Assembly: GCA_958446835.1 (NCBI GenBank)
Contig: CAUCXT010000001.1
Location: 62,001-126,000 of the forward strand
Source: an uncultured Eubacterium sp.
Lineage (GTDB): Bacteria > Bacillota > Clostridia > Lachnospirales > Lachnospiraceae
Reading direction: 5' to 3'
DNA: 64,000 nt
Of this stretch, positions 1 to 8,075 are shown one piece after another (position 1 is the first letter of the stretch; every line of letters begins with the position of its first letter). The notes under the pieces are model-generated. The model saw only the letters and a list, made by a program, of their open reading frames with translations. It was not told the DNA's origin and did not search any database. Position numbers and translations under genes: made by a program.

Positions 1-998
1 CTCTTGTACAGCCATTCAAGCTTCGGAAGCACTGTGCCGCTGAACTCAACATCCTTCAACAACTGAGGGTCGAACAATGACTCCAACTGCAGGAAGATGA
101 TATTAGGGCGATCCTTAGTTGCCTTATTGATATTCTCCTGCCCGGCATCATCGGTTTCCTTTACAGCCACGGATTCGTCTGATGAATCAGAATTTTCCAC
201 GGCTCCGCTCTCAGCTTCCGACGCCTGCTCCCGCGATTCTTCCTCAAGCAAGCCATCGCGTTCACTTCTGTACTCATCGCGCTCGCTCTCAAGCTCATCC
301 ATTCTGGCAAGTATCTCCTTGATGGTGTTCTCGTTATACTCCTTCGGCTTGTCTATTCCACTGTTGAAAAGACTGTTCGAAAAGCAATATGCGAATCCAT
401 ACTCATTATACGCATTTCCGATGTTTCCGAAGTTGCGCGCGAACACACCCACGGACACACCGATCCTTGTTGTTCCCCATACAACGAACCAGAATGTTAA
501 AATAACTACAAGCACACGGAAATAATTGATTTTTTCCTTGTACTTCGGAGCCTTGAACCACCATACAACCATCGAAATAATAAAAATTACTGCCAGAACT
601 ATTATAAGCACTATCTGTACCCCGGTAAGATACACAGGTGCCACATTAAGTGCATATTTAAGTAATCTGAAATCTTGTGCGGTAAACGGAGTGTGCCTGA
701 AGCCCGTCACTACAAAATTGACTATTCCGCCTATAATCCATATTCCACATATCAGTGTCACCATGAACACTTTCCTGTGCATCAGTCCCACGAATGACAG
801 TGTAAAAAGAATAAGCATCACACCGTACAGAAAGCACAGCGGATTAGTCGCTGCGAACTTAAAGCCCTCTGCGACAGAACGTCTGCAAAACATCTCAACT
901 ATCAGATTGACAACAATTGCCAGTAAGATAAATCTTACCGGCAAGCTTGTTTTGTGTAATTTAATTTTCTGTAATAAATTATTAATTTTCTCTTTCAT
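1..998 (-). CDS. LTA synthase-like membrane sulfatase, N-terminal part (cut by window edge)
   Basis: The reading frame starts at ATG (998) and runs off the left edge, so only about 332 residues are visible. It begins with a short basic segment and then about five hydrophobic membrane segments. A highly charged Glu/Ser/Asp-rich linker follows, and then RPNIIFLQLESLFDP, the typical opening of the extracellular sulfatase domain of LtaS-type polyglycerolphosphate transferases. Family knowledge: these enzymes sit in the cytoplasmic membrane and polymerise glycerol phosphate from phosphatidylglycerol. The catalytic Thr and most metal ligands lie outside the window, so activity cannot be judged. It begins 14 bases after the DUF2225 stop on the same strand and is probably cotranscribed with it. 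The long acidic linker between membrane and enzyme domains is unusual in size. It could also be a phosphoglycerol transferase of the same superfamily. Confidence 0.8.
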   Translation of the reverse strand, partial: MKEKINNLLQKIKLHKTSLPVRFILLAIVVNLIVEMFCRRSVAEGFKFAATNPLCFLYGVMLILFTLSFVGLMHRKVFMVTLICGIWIIGGIVNFVVTGFRHTPFTAQDFRLLKYALNVAPVYLTGVQIVLIIVLAVIFIISMVVWWFKAPKYKEKINYFRVLVVILTFWFVVWGTTRIGVSVGVFARNFGNIGNAYNEYGFAYCFSNSLFNSGIDKPKEYNENTIKEILARMDELESERDEYRSERDGLLEEESREQASEAESGAVENSDSSDESVAVKETDDAGQENINKATKDRPNIIFLQLESLFDPQLLKDVEFSGTVLPKLEWLYK

Positions 999-1012
999 AG
1001 CTATAATATATT

Positions 1013-1858
1013 CTATTTTGTTTTAAGTGACTCCTTAAGGTCTCTCGCTTTATCCTTAATCTTAGGATTAGCAGTCTTGGATACAAGAATTCTTGATACA
1101 ATTCTTGAAGCCTCATCAATCTTGCCTATCTGCTTTGCAAGGTTAGCCATAAGATAATCCAAGGTTGTCTCGTCCATACCGCAAATCGGGAAGTTCTCCT
1201 TAGAAACGCTCATCATGAAGCCTTCATACGCATTAGCGAGCATCTCCTTTTCAGCGTTAGCGCACTCTTCCTTCTTTTTAGCATAATCAGCCTCCTCAGG
1301 CTTAAGATTCTCGGCTTTACCTCTGTACAGCCACGCAAGCTTAAGACATGTATATGCCCTCTCACTTACCTTAGCCTTCTTGACAACTGTATTTAATAGC
1401 GCCAGCTTATATCTTGTTATTGCATCATCATAGGTATATGTGTCACCTGTAGGTGCAAGTCCCTTAAAATTAACAGAAATATTGTCATGTATAAGCTTAG
1501 CCTGATGTGTTGTCATATAGCTGAAGAATCGGCTGAGTGCCCCATATCCACAATGAGGACACACTATAACATCGTACTTGACAGAGTCTATTCCCTGATA
1601 CTTAGGACGCAAATCAGGATCAGAACCAATCAGGTGAGGCTTACCTGTCTTAACCGTCTTTATCTTAAACTCATTATCGCACACAGGGCACTGTACCTTC
1701 TTATCAAAGAGAAAATCCACCTCATTATACTGTGGTGTACCTGTTGCTGCACCCTGCTGCTTAGCATTTTTCTTCTTTTCGTCTTCGTCATCAAATATAT
1801 TAACATTTGACAGACCGCCAAAACCTACCGAAGAAAGATCAGAAAAAATTCCAGCCAT
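1013..1858 (-). CDS. DUF2225 family protein with paired zinc-ribbon cysteines
   Basis: This is a 281-residue cytosolic protein with no signal peptide or membrane span. After a Lys-rich spacer there are two CxxC pairs (CPVC near residue 57 and CPHC near residue 99) about 40 residues apart, which fits a zinc ribbon. The C-terminal two thirds are helical and rich in Lys/Ala/Glu, with TPR-like spacing. This matches the DUF2225 family, common in Clostridia and without an established function. It starts at ATG (1858) behind an AAGGAAGG-type ribosome site. It lies 36 bases downstream of glnS and 14 bases upstream of the LTA-synthase-like gene, all on the same strand, so a shared transcript is likely. 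The family call rests on the cysteine pattern and length; the role is unknown. Confidence 0.75.
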   Translation of the reverse strand: MAGIFSDLSSVGFGGLSNVNIFDDEDEKKKNAKQQGAATGTPQYNEVDFLFDKKVQCPVCDNEFKIKTVKTGKPHLIGSDPDLRPKYQGIDSVKYDVIVCPHCGYGALSRFFSYMTTHQAKLIHDNISVNFKGLAPTGDTYTYDDAITRYKLALLNTVVKKAKVSERAYTCLKLAWLYRGKAENLKPEEADYAKKKEECANAEKEMLANAYEGFMMSVSKENFPICGMDETTLDYLMANLAKQIGKIDEASRIVSRILVSKTANPKIKDKARDLKESLKTK

Positions 1859-1894
1859 TATACTGCCTTCCTTTCAATTTATTGTTTTGTATGA

Positions 1895-3589
1895 TTAATT
1901 AAGTTTGAATGAACTCTTAAGTGACACAATCCTGTTAAATACAAGATGTTCACTGTCGATAGGCTGTCCATCCCTTCCATCGACACAGAAGAATCCATTA
2001 CGCACAAACTGGAAGCTGTCAAGCGGCTTCGCATCCTTAACGCTCTCCTCTATATAGCAGTTGTCTACAACTGTCAATGAGTTAGGATTGATATTCATTG
2101 TGCCATCCTCATTGTATACGCCCTTCTCCTCGTCTACAAGATTCTCATAGAGCTTAACAGTAGCATTAACGCAATGATTTACAGGTACCCAGTGAATTGT
2201 TCCTTTAACCTTTCTGCCCTCAAAACCCGAACCGCTCTTAGTTTCAGGGTCATAGGTACAGTGAACCTCTGTTACATTTCCATTCTCATCCTTGACGAAG
2301 CTCTCGCACTTTACAAAGTATGCGTTCATGAGACGTACCTCATTGCCCGGGAAGAGACGATAGTATTTCTTAGGAGGCTCCTCCATGAAATCATCTCTCT
2401 CAATGTAGAGTTCTCTCTCAAAAGCAAGCTTTCTGCTTCCAAGCTCAGGATTCTCAAGATTGTTAGGTGCGTCAAGATACTCAACCTGACCCTCAGGATA
2501 ATTGTCAATCACAAGCTTGATAGGATCAAGAACTGCCATTATTCTGCTCTTCTTAAGTCTTAAGTCATCACGTATACAGTACTCAAGCATCGCATAATCA
2601 ACAGAGCTGTTAGCCTTAGCAACACCGACAAGCTCCACGAACTTCTTAATGGACTCCGGTGTATATCCTCTTCTTCTGAGTGCGCTTAATGAAACAAGAC
2701 GTGGATCATCCCATCCATCAACAATGCCTTCCTCAACAAGCTTCTTGATGTATCTCTTACCTGTTATAACATTGGTAAGATAGAGCTTTGCGAACTCAAT
2801 CTGCTTAGGTGACTCCTCAGGCGAATTCTTGTAGCCGCACTCAATCACAACCCAGTCATACAAAGGTCTGTGATCCTCGAACTCAAGTGTACATATAGAA
2901 TGTGTGATACCCTCAATAGCATCCTCAATAGGATGTGCAAAATCATACATAGGGTAAATGCACCACTGGTCTCCCGTTCTGTGATGTGTCATATGAGCCA
3001 CACGGTAAATAACAGGATCTCTCATATTGATATTAGGTGATGCCATATCAATCTTGGCGCGAAGAACCTTCTCGCCGTCAGCATACTTGCCTTCCTTCAT
3101 CTCCTCGAACAGACGAAGATTCTCCTCTACGGAACGATCCCTGTAAGGACTGTTCTTTCCCGGCTCAGTGAGTGTTCCTCTGTATGCCCTTATCTCATCT
3201 GCTGTGAGATCACACACATACGCCTTTCCTTTTTTGATGAGCTTAACAGCGTTCTCATACATCTGTGGAAAATAATCCGAGGCAAAATATAACCTGTCCT
3301 CCCAGTCGGCACCAAGCCATGCGATATCCTTCTTAATCGACTCAACGAACTCTTCCTTCTCCTTGGTCGGATTAGTGTCATCGAATCTCATGTTAAACTG
3401 TCCGTTATACTTAACAGCAAGACCATAGTTTAATAATATTGACTTGGCATGTCCGATATGAAGATAACCATTCGGCTCCGGAGGAAAACGTGTCTTGACA
3501 ACCTTGCAGTGTCCCTCAGCAAGATCCTTCTCTATAATCTGTTCAATAAAATTCTTTGAAACAACTTCTTCATTATTATTGTTATCCAT
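1895..3589 (-). CDS. glnS: Glutaminyl-tRNA synthetase
   Basis: This 564-residue class Ic synthetase charges tRNA-Gln with glutamine in the cytosol. The HIGH motif is intact at residues 44-47 (PNGYLHIGHAKS). The family block DGWDDPRL...LRRRGYTPESI is present, and the C-terminal anticodon-binding beta-barrels are complete, so length is normal for bacterial GlnRS. The second signature differs: where E. coli has VMSKRKL, this protein has VITGKRY (residues 274-280), keeping Lys-Arg but not Met-Ser-Lys. Established background: many Firmicutes make Gln-tRNA only by amidation through GatCAB, so a true GlnRS marks a subset of Clostridia. It starts at ATG (3589). It heads a probable cluster glnS-DUF2225-LTA synthase. 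No T-box leader was seen in the 111 bases upstream. Confidence 0.95.
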   Translation of the reverse strand: MDNNNNEEVVSKNFIEQIIEKDLAEGHCKVVKTRFPPEPNGYLHIGHAKSILLNYGLAVKYNGQFNMRFDDTNPTKEKEEFVESIKKDIAWLGADWEDRLYFASDYFPQMYENAVKLIKKGKAYVCDLTADEIRAYRGTLTEPGKNSPYRDRSVEENLRLFEEMKEGKYADGEKVLRAKIDMASPNINMRDPVIYRVAHMTHHRTGDQWCIYPMYDFAHPIEDAIEGITHSICTLEFEDHRPLYDWVVIECGYKNSPEESPKQIEFAKLYLTNVITGKRYIKKLVEEGIVDGWDDPRLVSLSALRRRGYTPESIKKFVELVGVAKANSSVDYAMLEYCIRDDLRLKKSRIMAVLDPIKLVIDNYPEGQVEYLDAPNNLENPELGSRKLAFERELYIERDDFMEEPPKKYYRLFPGNEVRLMNAYFVKCESFVKDENGNVTEVHCTYDPETKSGSGFEGRKVKGTIHWVPVNHCVNATVKLYENLVDEEKGVYNEDGTMNINPNSLTVVDNCYIEESVKDAKPLDSFQFVRNGFFCVDGRDGQPIDSEHLVFNRIVSLKSSFKLN

Positions 3590-3700
3590 TGAAAATATGT
3601 CTCCTTTGAATCATTTACTCGATTTCTTCATTCTAACACATCTGCCTCATTTAAGTAAATACCTTTTTATCTATATTATGGAAGATATCCGTGCGTTAAT

Positions 3701-4879
3701 CTAACAGAGTGCCCCATAAACGGTATTTAAAAGCTTTCTCACCAGCTTGTCATCCGTTCCGTCACACTTCTGTATTACATACATAATTACCATATTTTCG
3801 ACAGGGTCTATGAGGAAATAGTTGCCGGTCCATCCGTCCCATCCAAAGGCACCAAGCTGCACGCTGCAGCCTGTACACTGTGGCGTATCCACAACACGGC
3901 AGAGATTACCATAACCATAGCCTCTCAATGTCTCCCATGTCAGATCCTTCCTGCACTGTGCATCAAGCTGGTTGGTTCCCATGAACTCCACTGTATATGG
4001 TGAAAGAATTCTCACACCGTCATAGGCTCCACCATTTGCAAGCATCATCGCAAATTTTCCGTAATCCTCCACAGTCGATACAAGTCCTGCTCCACCGGAC
4101 TCAAATGCAGGCTTCTCATCATAGCCCTCCATTCCGAGGTGCTTTTCCGTGTCAAGCGCATACACTCCCGGCTCTACAACCCTGTATATCTGCGCGAAGC
4201 GCTTCTTCTTTTCCTCCGGCACATAGAATGCTGTATCCTTCATTCCAAGCGGATCAAAAATCTCCTTCTGGAGAAAATCGCCAAATCGCATTCCCGATGC
4301 CGCCTCAACCACAGCACCTAAAATATCCGCTTCCGTGCCATATCTCCAATGTGTACCCGGTTCAAATGCAAGCGGCTGAAGGGCTATTCTTCTTATGAAA
4401 TCCATGGTTCCCGGCTTTACACCCATATCCTGCTCACCGCTTATCGTGTCATACAAAAGCGCCATCTTTCTTCCTGCCTCATCTCCAAGATCCGGATACA
4501 CTGTTCCTGCTGTCATGTCCATCAGATCACGAACTAAAATCTCTCTCTTAGCCGGCACAACATCTTCTCCATCCATCACCTTCATATTGGCAACGGCAAA
4601 CTCCGGCAGATACTCAGATACCGGGCTGTACAGGTCTATAATGCCTCTTTCCATGAGAATAAGCACTGCAACGGAGGTTATAGGCTTAGTCATCGAAAAG
4701 CAGCGGAATATCGTATTATGTGACATATTGTATCCCCTCTCGATGTCGGCATAGCCTGTATCAAAATAAAATCTCTCTTTGCAATCCTTAAAAACGGCTA
4801 CACTGGCTCCTGCCGCGTGTCCGTTTTCCACATATTCTTCAAAAAGCTTTTTTACATTTTCAAGTCTCTTGTTATTCAT
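3701..4879 (-). CDS. Serine hydrolase of the class C beta-lactamase/esterase family
   Basis: This is a 392-residue protein without a signal peptide, so probably cytosolic. The nucleophile motif SxxK is present as SMTK near residue 82 (FRCFSMTKPITS). A tyrosine block (HWRYGTEADI) sits where the YxN motif is expected, and a C-terminal GWDGWTGNYF segment replaces the KTG/HxG strand. This pattern is typical of the EstB/penicillin-binding-protein-like hydrolases (PF00144), which include esterases, D-aminopeptidases and carboxypeptidases; a cytosolic enzyme is unlikely to give antibiotic resistance. It starts at ATG (4879) behind AAAGGA. It is separated from glnS by 111 bases on the same strand and divergently oriented to the alpha/beta hydrolase. 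The substrate cannot be assigned. Confidence 0.85.
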   Translation of the reverse strand: MNNKRLENVKKLFEEYVENGHAAGASVAVFKDCKERFYFDTGYADIERGYNMSHNTIFRCFSMTKPITSVAVLILMERGIIDLYSPVSEYLPEFAVANMKVMDGEDVVPAKREILVRDLMDMTAGTVYPDLGDEAGRKMALLYDTISGEQDMGVKPGTMDFIRRIALQPLAFEPGTHWRYGTEADILGAVVEAASGMRFGDFLQKEIFDPLGMKDTAFYVPEEKKKRFAQIYRVVEPGVYALDTEKHLGMEGYDEKPAFESGGAGLVSTVEDYGKFAMMLANGGAYDGVRILSPYTVEFMGTNQLDAQCRKDLTWETLRGYGYGNLCRVVDTPQCTGCSVQLGAFGWDGWTGNYFLIDPVENMVIMYVIQKCDGTDDKLVRKLLNTVYGALC

Positions 4880-4951
4880 AGCAATTTTCCTTTCTTAATG
4901 CATAATTTCACTTCGATTTCTGCTATATTATATTGTAACACCGGAATGGTA

Positions 4952-4980
4952 TTTATGAAAGTACATCTTTGTGATATAAT
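4952..4980 (+). promoter_or_regulatory. Sigma-A-type promoter of the alpha/beta hydrolase gene
   Basis: A perfect -10 hexamer TATAAT (4975-4980) is preceded by TGA, giving an extended -10. A weak -35 (TTTATG, 4952-4957) lies 17 bases upstream. The start codon of the downstream gene is 31 bases away. Inferred from consensus only. Confidence 0.55.
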
Positions 4981-5011
4981 GAATTTATCAAGTATAAAGG
5001 AGAAAACCAGC

Positions 5012-6019
5012 ATGAAAAAGAACCACAGGAAGCTTACAACATTTATTTTGGCTGCCACCGCCACATCCACCATTGCGTCTTTTGGCGTTGGGTACCTTCT
5101 CACCGCCTTCTGTCTCAAGAATAAGGGGTATCTCGCAGATAAATATTGGAAAAAAGAGCCTGTTGACATAAATACCCTTACCCCCGGAACTCCTAAATAT
5201 ATTATCGAAAAAAATTATCTCTCATCTATGGATAAAATGAAGAACTGGTATGACACTGCCATGAGGGAGGATATCACCATAACATCGCGTGACGGTCTTA
5301 AGCTCGCAGGACATATTTTCCCCGCAAAGCAGCCTACTCATGACTGGGTCATGCTTGTACACGGTTACCGCGATATTCCAATCAACATACTGACATACGC
5401 TCTTCCATATATTGAACACGGATACAATATTTTCTATCTTGAACAGCGCGCCCACGGCGACAGCGAAGGCAAATATATAGGTATGGGGTATCCGGAACAC
5501 TTCGATCTGCTCGACTGGATTGATGTCATAGTAAAACGCGACCCTGCTGCCTCGATTGTTTTGCATGGTCACTCAATGGGTTCTGCCACTATTCTGATGG
5601 CAACAGGTGAACCATCGCTCCCGAAAAATGTTATATGTGCGATAGCGGACTGCGGCTTCAGCTCAATCCGAAGCGAATTTGCATTTAACCTCAAGCAGCT
5701 GTTCCATCTTCCTGCATTCCCTTCACTGTACACAGCCGATGTAGTATCACGTATAAGCACGGGACTCAACTTCAGAAAAGGCAATGTTATAAAATATGTA
5801 AAGAAAAGCCACACTCCGACCTTCTTCATTCACGGTGACTGCGACGTATTCGTTCCCACCTCAATGGTATTTGATCTGTATAACGCCGCCGCATGTGAAA
5901 AGCAGCTCTATGTTGCACACGGAGCTGCTCATGTCGATTCACAATATATTGACCCTGAATTATATTACAGACAGGTCTTTGATTTTATTGATAGATATCG
6001 TACTTCTTCCCATCTCTAA
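5012..6019 (+). CDS. Membrane-anchored alpha/beta hydrolase
   Basis: The protein is 335 residues long when started at ATG 5012, which sits behind AAAGGAG; the frame is open further upstream but without a ribosome site. Residues about 8-32 form one hydrophobic segment after a basic start, so a signal anchor with an outward-facing enzyme domain is likely. The nucleophile elbow GHSMGS lies near residue 190. An acid residue is offered by HGDCDVFVP and the catalytic His by GAAHVDS near the C-terminus, so the Ser-Asp-His triad looks complete. It resembles the YqkD/BAAT-like hydrolase group found in many Firmicutes; the substrate is unknown. Its 3' end overlaps the convergent GH31 gene by 35 bases. 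Confidence 0.85.
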   Translation: MKKNHRKLTTFILAATATSTIASFGVGYLLTAFCLKNKGYLADKYWKKEPVDINTLTPGTPKYIIEKNYLSSMDKMKNWYDTAMREDITITSRDGLKLAGHIFPAKQPTHDWVMLVHGYRDIPINILTYALPYIEHGYNIFYLEQRAHGDSEGKYIGMGYPEHFDLLDWIDVIVKRDPAASIVLHGHSMGSATILMATGEPSLPKNVICAIADCGFSSIRSEFAFNLKQLFHLPAFPSLYTADVVSRISTGLNFRKGNVIKYVKKSHTPTFFIHGDCDVFVPTSMVFDLYNAAACEKQLYVAHGAAHVDSQYIDPELYYRQVFDFIDRYRTSSHL

Positions 6020-8054
6020 AGAATACCGGAATAATATCAAGCGGCGCAGGAACAGTAACACTCTGTCCGCCCTCGTATACCTCTCCTGTATTTGCGTCCG
6101 TCCAGGTCGCACCTGCAGGAAGGTATACGCTTCTCTGTGTAACCTTCTCCTCCATAACCGGAGCCACTAAGATATCCGGACCGAACATATACTCATCCTC
6201 AGTCTCCCATGCCGTCTTATCCTCATTGAAATCAAAGAACAGCGGTCTCATCACAGGTGCTCCTGTGAGACTTGCCTGCTTCATACATTCACGGATATAT
6301 GGACGAAGTCTCTCACGGATAAAGAGATATTTCTTAAGAATCTCATAATTATCCTCGCCAAAGCTCCACACCTCATTGTCCTGACCTGATGTAAGCTGAC
6401 GCACATTATTTATGAATTCCTCCTCCCTCTCATACCAAGGTGAACGCTCACCATGCATACGGAATACAGGGCAGAAGCAGCCCCATGCAAACCATCTGAC
6501 CAAAAGCTCCTTAAAATAAGGATCCTTGATATTTCCTCCGACGAAGCCGCCTATATCTGATGTCCACCAAGGAATACCTGCAACGCACATGTTAAGTCCG
6601 GCCTGAAGCTGCTCCCTCATGGCACGGAATGATGAGTGTATATCTCCGGACCATGTAAGAACACCATACTTCTGGCTTCCTGCCCATGCACAGCGCACAA
6701 GGCTCATTACATCCTTCTCACCTTCCGCCTTTAATCCATCGTAAAAGCCCTTGGCATATCCCACAGGGTATGTGTTAGTGCACTGTAATGCCGGTCCTGC
6801 ATAATAGCGGTAATTGTCAAAATCATAAGGTCCATACTCCGGCTCAGCCTCATCAAGCCAGAAGCAGCGTATGCCCTTTTTGTAGTAATTCTCCTTGCAC
6901 TTTTCCCACACGAATTTCTGTGCTCCCGGATTGGTCGCATCAAAGAATACGGTATTGCCCATCCAAGTCATGTGATATGCCATACCTCTATCCGGTGTCA
7001 CAAGATAGCCCTTGTCGCTCATCTCACCGAAGTTCTCGCTCCGCTCATCTATCGTAGGCCATACCGAAACAACCGTCTCAATACCCATATCTTTTAATTC
7101 CTTGACCATTCTCTCCGGATCAGGCCAGTCTCTAGGCTCGAACTTGAATTCACCCTGCATAGTCCAGTGGAAGAAATCCACAACGATAGCATCCATCGGA
7201 AGCCCTCTTCTCTTGTGCTCCCTCGCAACTGCAAGAAGCTCCTCCTGATTGCGGTATCTGAGCTTGCACTGCCAGTAACCCATGCCGTACTCAGGCATCA
7301 TAGGGGTTCTTCCTGTTGCCGCAGAATACTGCTCCTCAATCTCAAACGGTGTATCACCCGCTGTAATGAAATAGTCAAGCTTCTTAGTGCTCTTTACATG
7401 CCACTCTGTCTTGTTGGTTCCGAAGGTTGCCGTACCTATCGCCGGATTATTCCAGAAAAAGCCATAGCCCCTGCTTGATACCATGAACGGAACACTCGCC
7501 TGTGAATTTCTATGTGCAAGTTCAAGTGTCGCTCCCTTTTTGTCAAGGTGTTTCTCCTGATACTGTCCCATACCGAATATCTTCTCATCATCGAACGCCT
7601 CAAACCTTGCCGTAAGTTCATAATCGGTTGAGCCCGGAATCGGCTTAAGCTCCCTTGCGTCAACACGTATAGGAACACAGTAGCGGTTTATACGGTTTCT
7701 GTTTCTCCAGTATTCCTCAGTGAGAAGCTCACCCTTCTGGTTATAATAACTTATCCAGCCTTCAGGCGATATCTTAGCTGTTATCTTTCCATTCTTCATG
7801 GTGTAGATTTTGCCTGTCTGATGATACTTCTTGTACTCATCGCCCTTGTACCATGGGTCTGTCGTGTCAACCTCCTCACAGCTTATCTCAGGCACACATT
7901 CAGGCACCTTTTCTGTAAGAGCCCAGTCATTCCCATCCATTACGGCCTCACCTGTCATTCTCACACGGAACGAATTATTTCCCCATGGCTCAAGCCACAA
8001 TGTATACCTTCCATCTCCTATAACAAGTCTGTTGTTTTCCTGCCATACTCTCAT
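5985..8054 (-). CDS. Glycoside hydrolase family 31 (probable alpha-xylosidase/alpha-glucosidase)
   Basis: This is a 689-residue cytosolic enzyme. It has an N-terminal beta-sandwich, a central (beta/alpha)8 barrel and a C-terminal beta domain, the GH31 layout. The barrel carries WLDEAEPEYG, with the likely nucleophile Asp near residue 401, and SGDIHSSF, with the likely acid/base Asp near residue 471. FFHWTMQGEF and WTSDIGGFVGG are further GH31 signatures. It lies 21 bases downstream of the GH74 gene on the same strand. Because GH74 enzymes act on xyloglucan and alpha-xylosidases remove its xylose side chains, alpha-xylosidase (YicI-like) activity is the best inference. Alpha-glucosidase remains possible. 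It has no signal peptide, so it acts on imported oligosaccharides. Confidence 0.9.
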   Translation of the reverse strand: MRVWQENNRLVIGDGRYTLWLEPWGNNSFRVRMTGEAVMDGNDWALTEKVPECVPEISCEEVDTTDPWYKGDEYKKYHQTGKIYTMKNGKITAKISPEGWISYYNQKGELLTEEYWRNRNRINRYCVPIRVDARELKPIPGSTDYELTARFEAFDDEKIFGMGQYQEKHLDKKGATLELAHRNSQASVPFMVSSRGYGFFWNNPAIGTATFGTNKTEWHVKSTKKLDYFITAGDTPFEIEEQYSAATGRTPMMPEYGMGYWQCKLRYRNQEELLAVAREHKRRGLPMDAIVVDFFHWTMQGEFKFEPRDWPDPERMVKELKDMGIETVVSVWPTIDERSENFGEMSDKGYLVTPDRGMAYHMTWMGNTVFFDATNPGAQKFVWEKCKENYYKKGIRCFWLDEAEPEYGPYDFDNYRYYAGPALQCTNTYPVGYAKGFYDGLKAEGEKDVMSLVRCAWAGSQKYGVLTWSGDIHSSFRAMREQLQAGLNMCVAGIPWWTSDIGGFVGGNIKDPYFKELLVRWFAWGCFCPVFRMHGERSPWYEREEEFINNVRQLTSGQDNEVWSFGEDNYEILKKYLFIRERLRPYIRECMKQASLTGAPVMRPLFFDFNEDKTAWETEDEYMFGPDILVAPVMEEKVTQRSVYLPAGATWTDANTGEVYEGGQSVTVPAPLDIIPVFFRDGKKYDIYQ

Positions 8055-8075
8055 GTAATATTACACCTTCCTATC

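Noticed and set aside
97..1026. Two plus-strand open frames of 142 and 166 codons.
   Set aside because: They are shadows of the minus-strand LTA-synthase-like gene, which has a ribosome-free but recognisable protein and runs off the edge.
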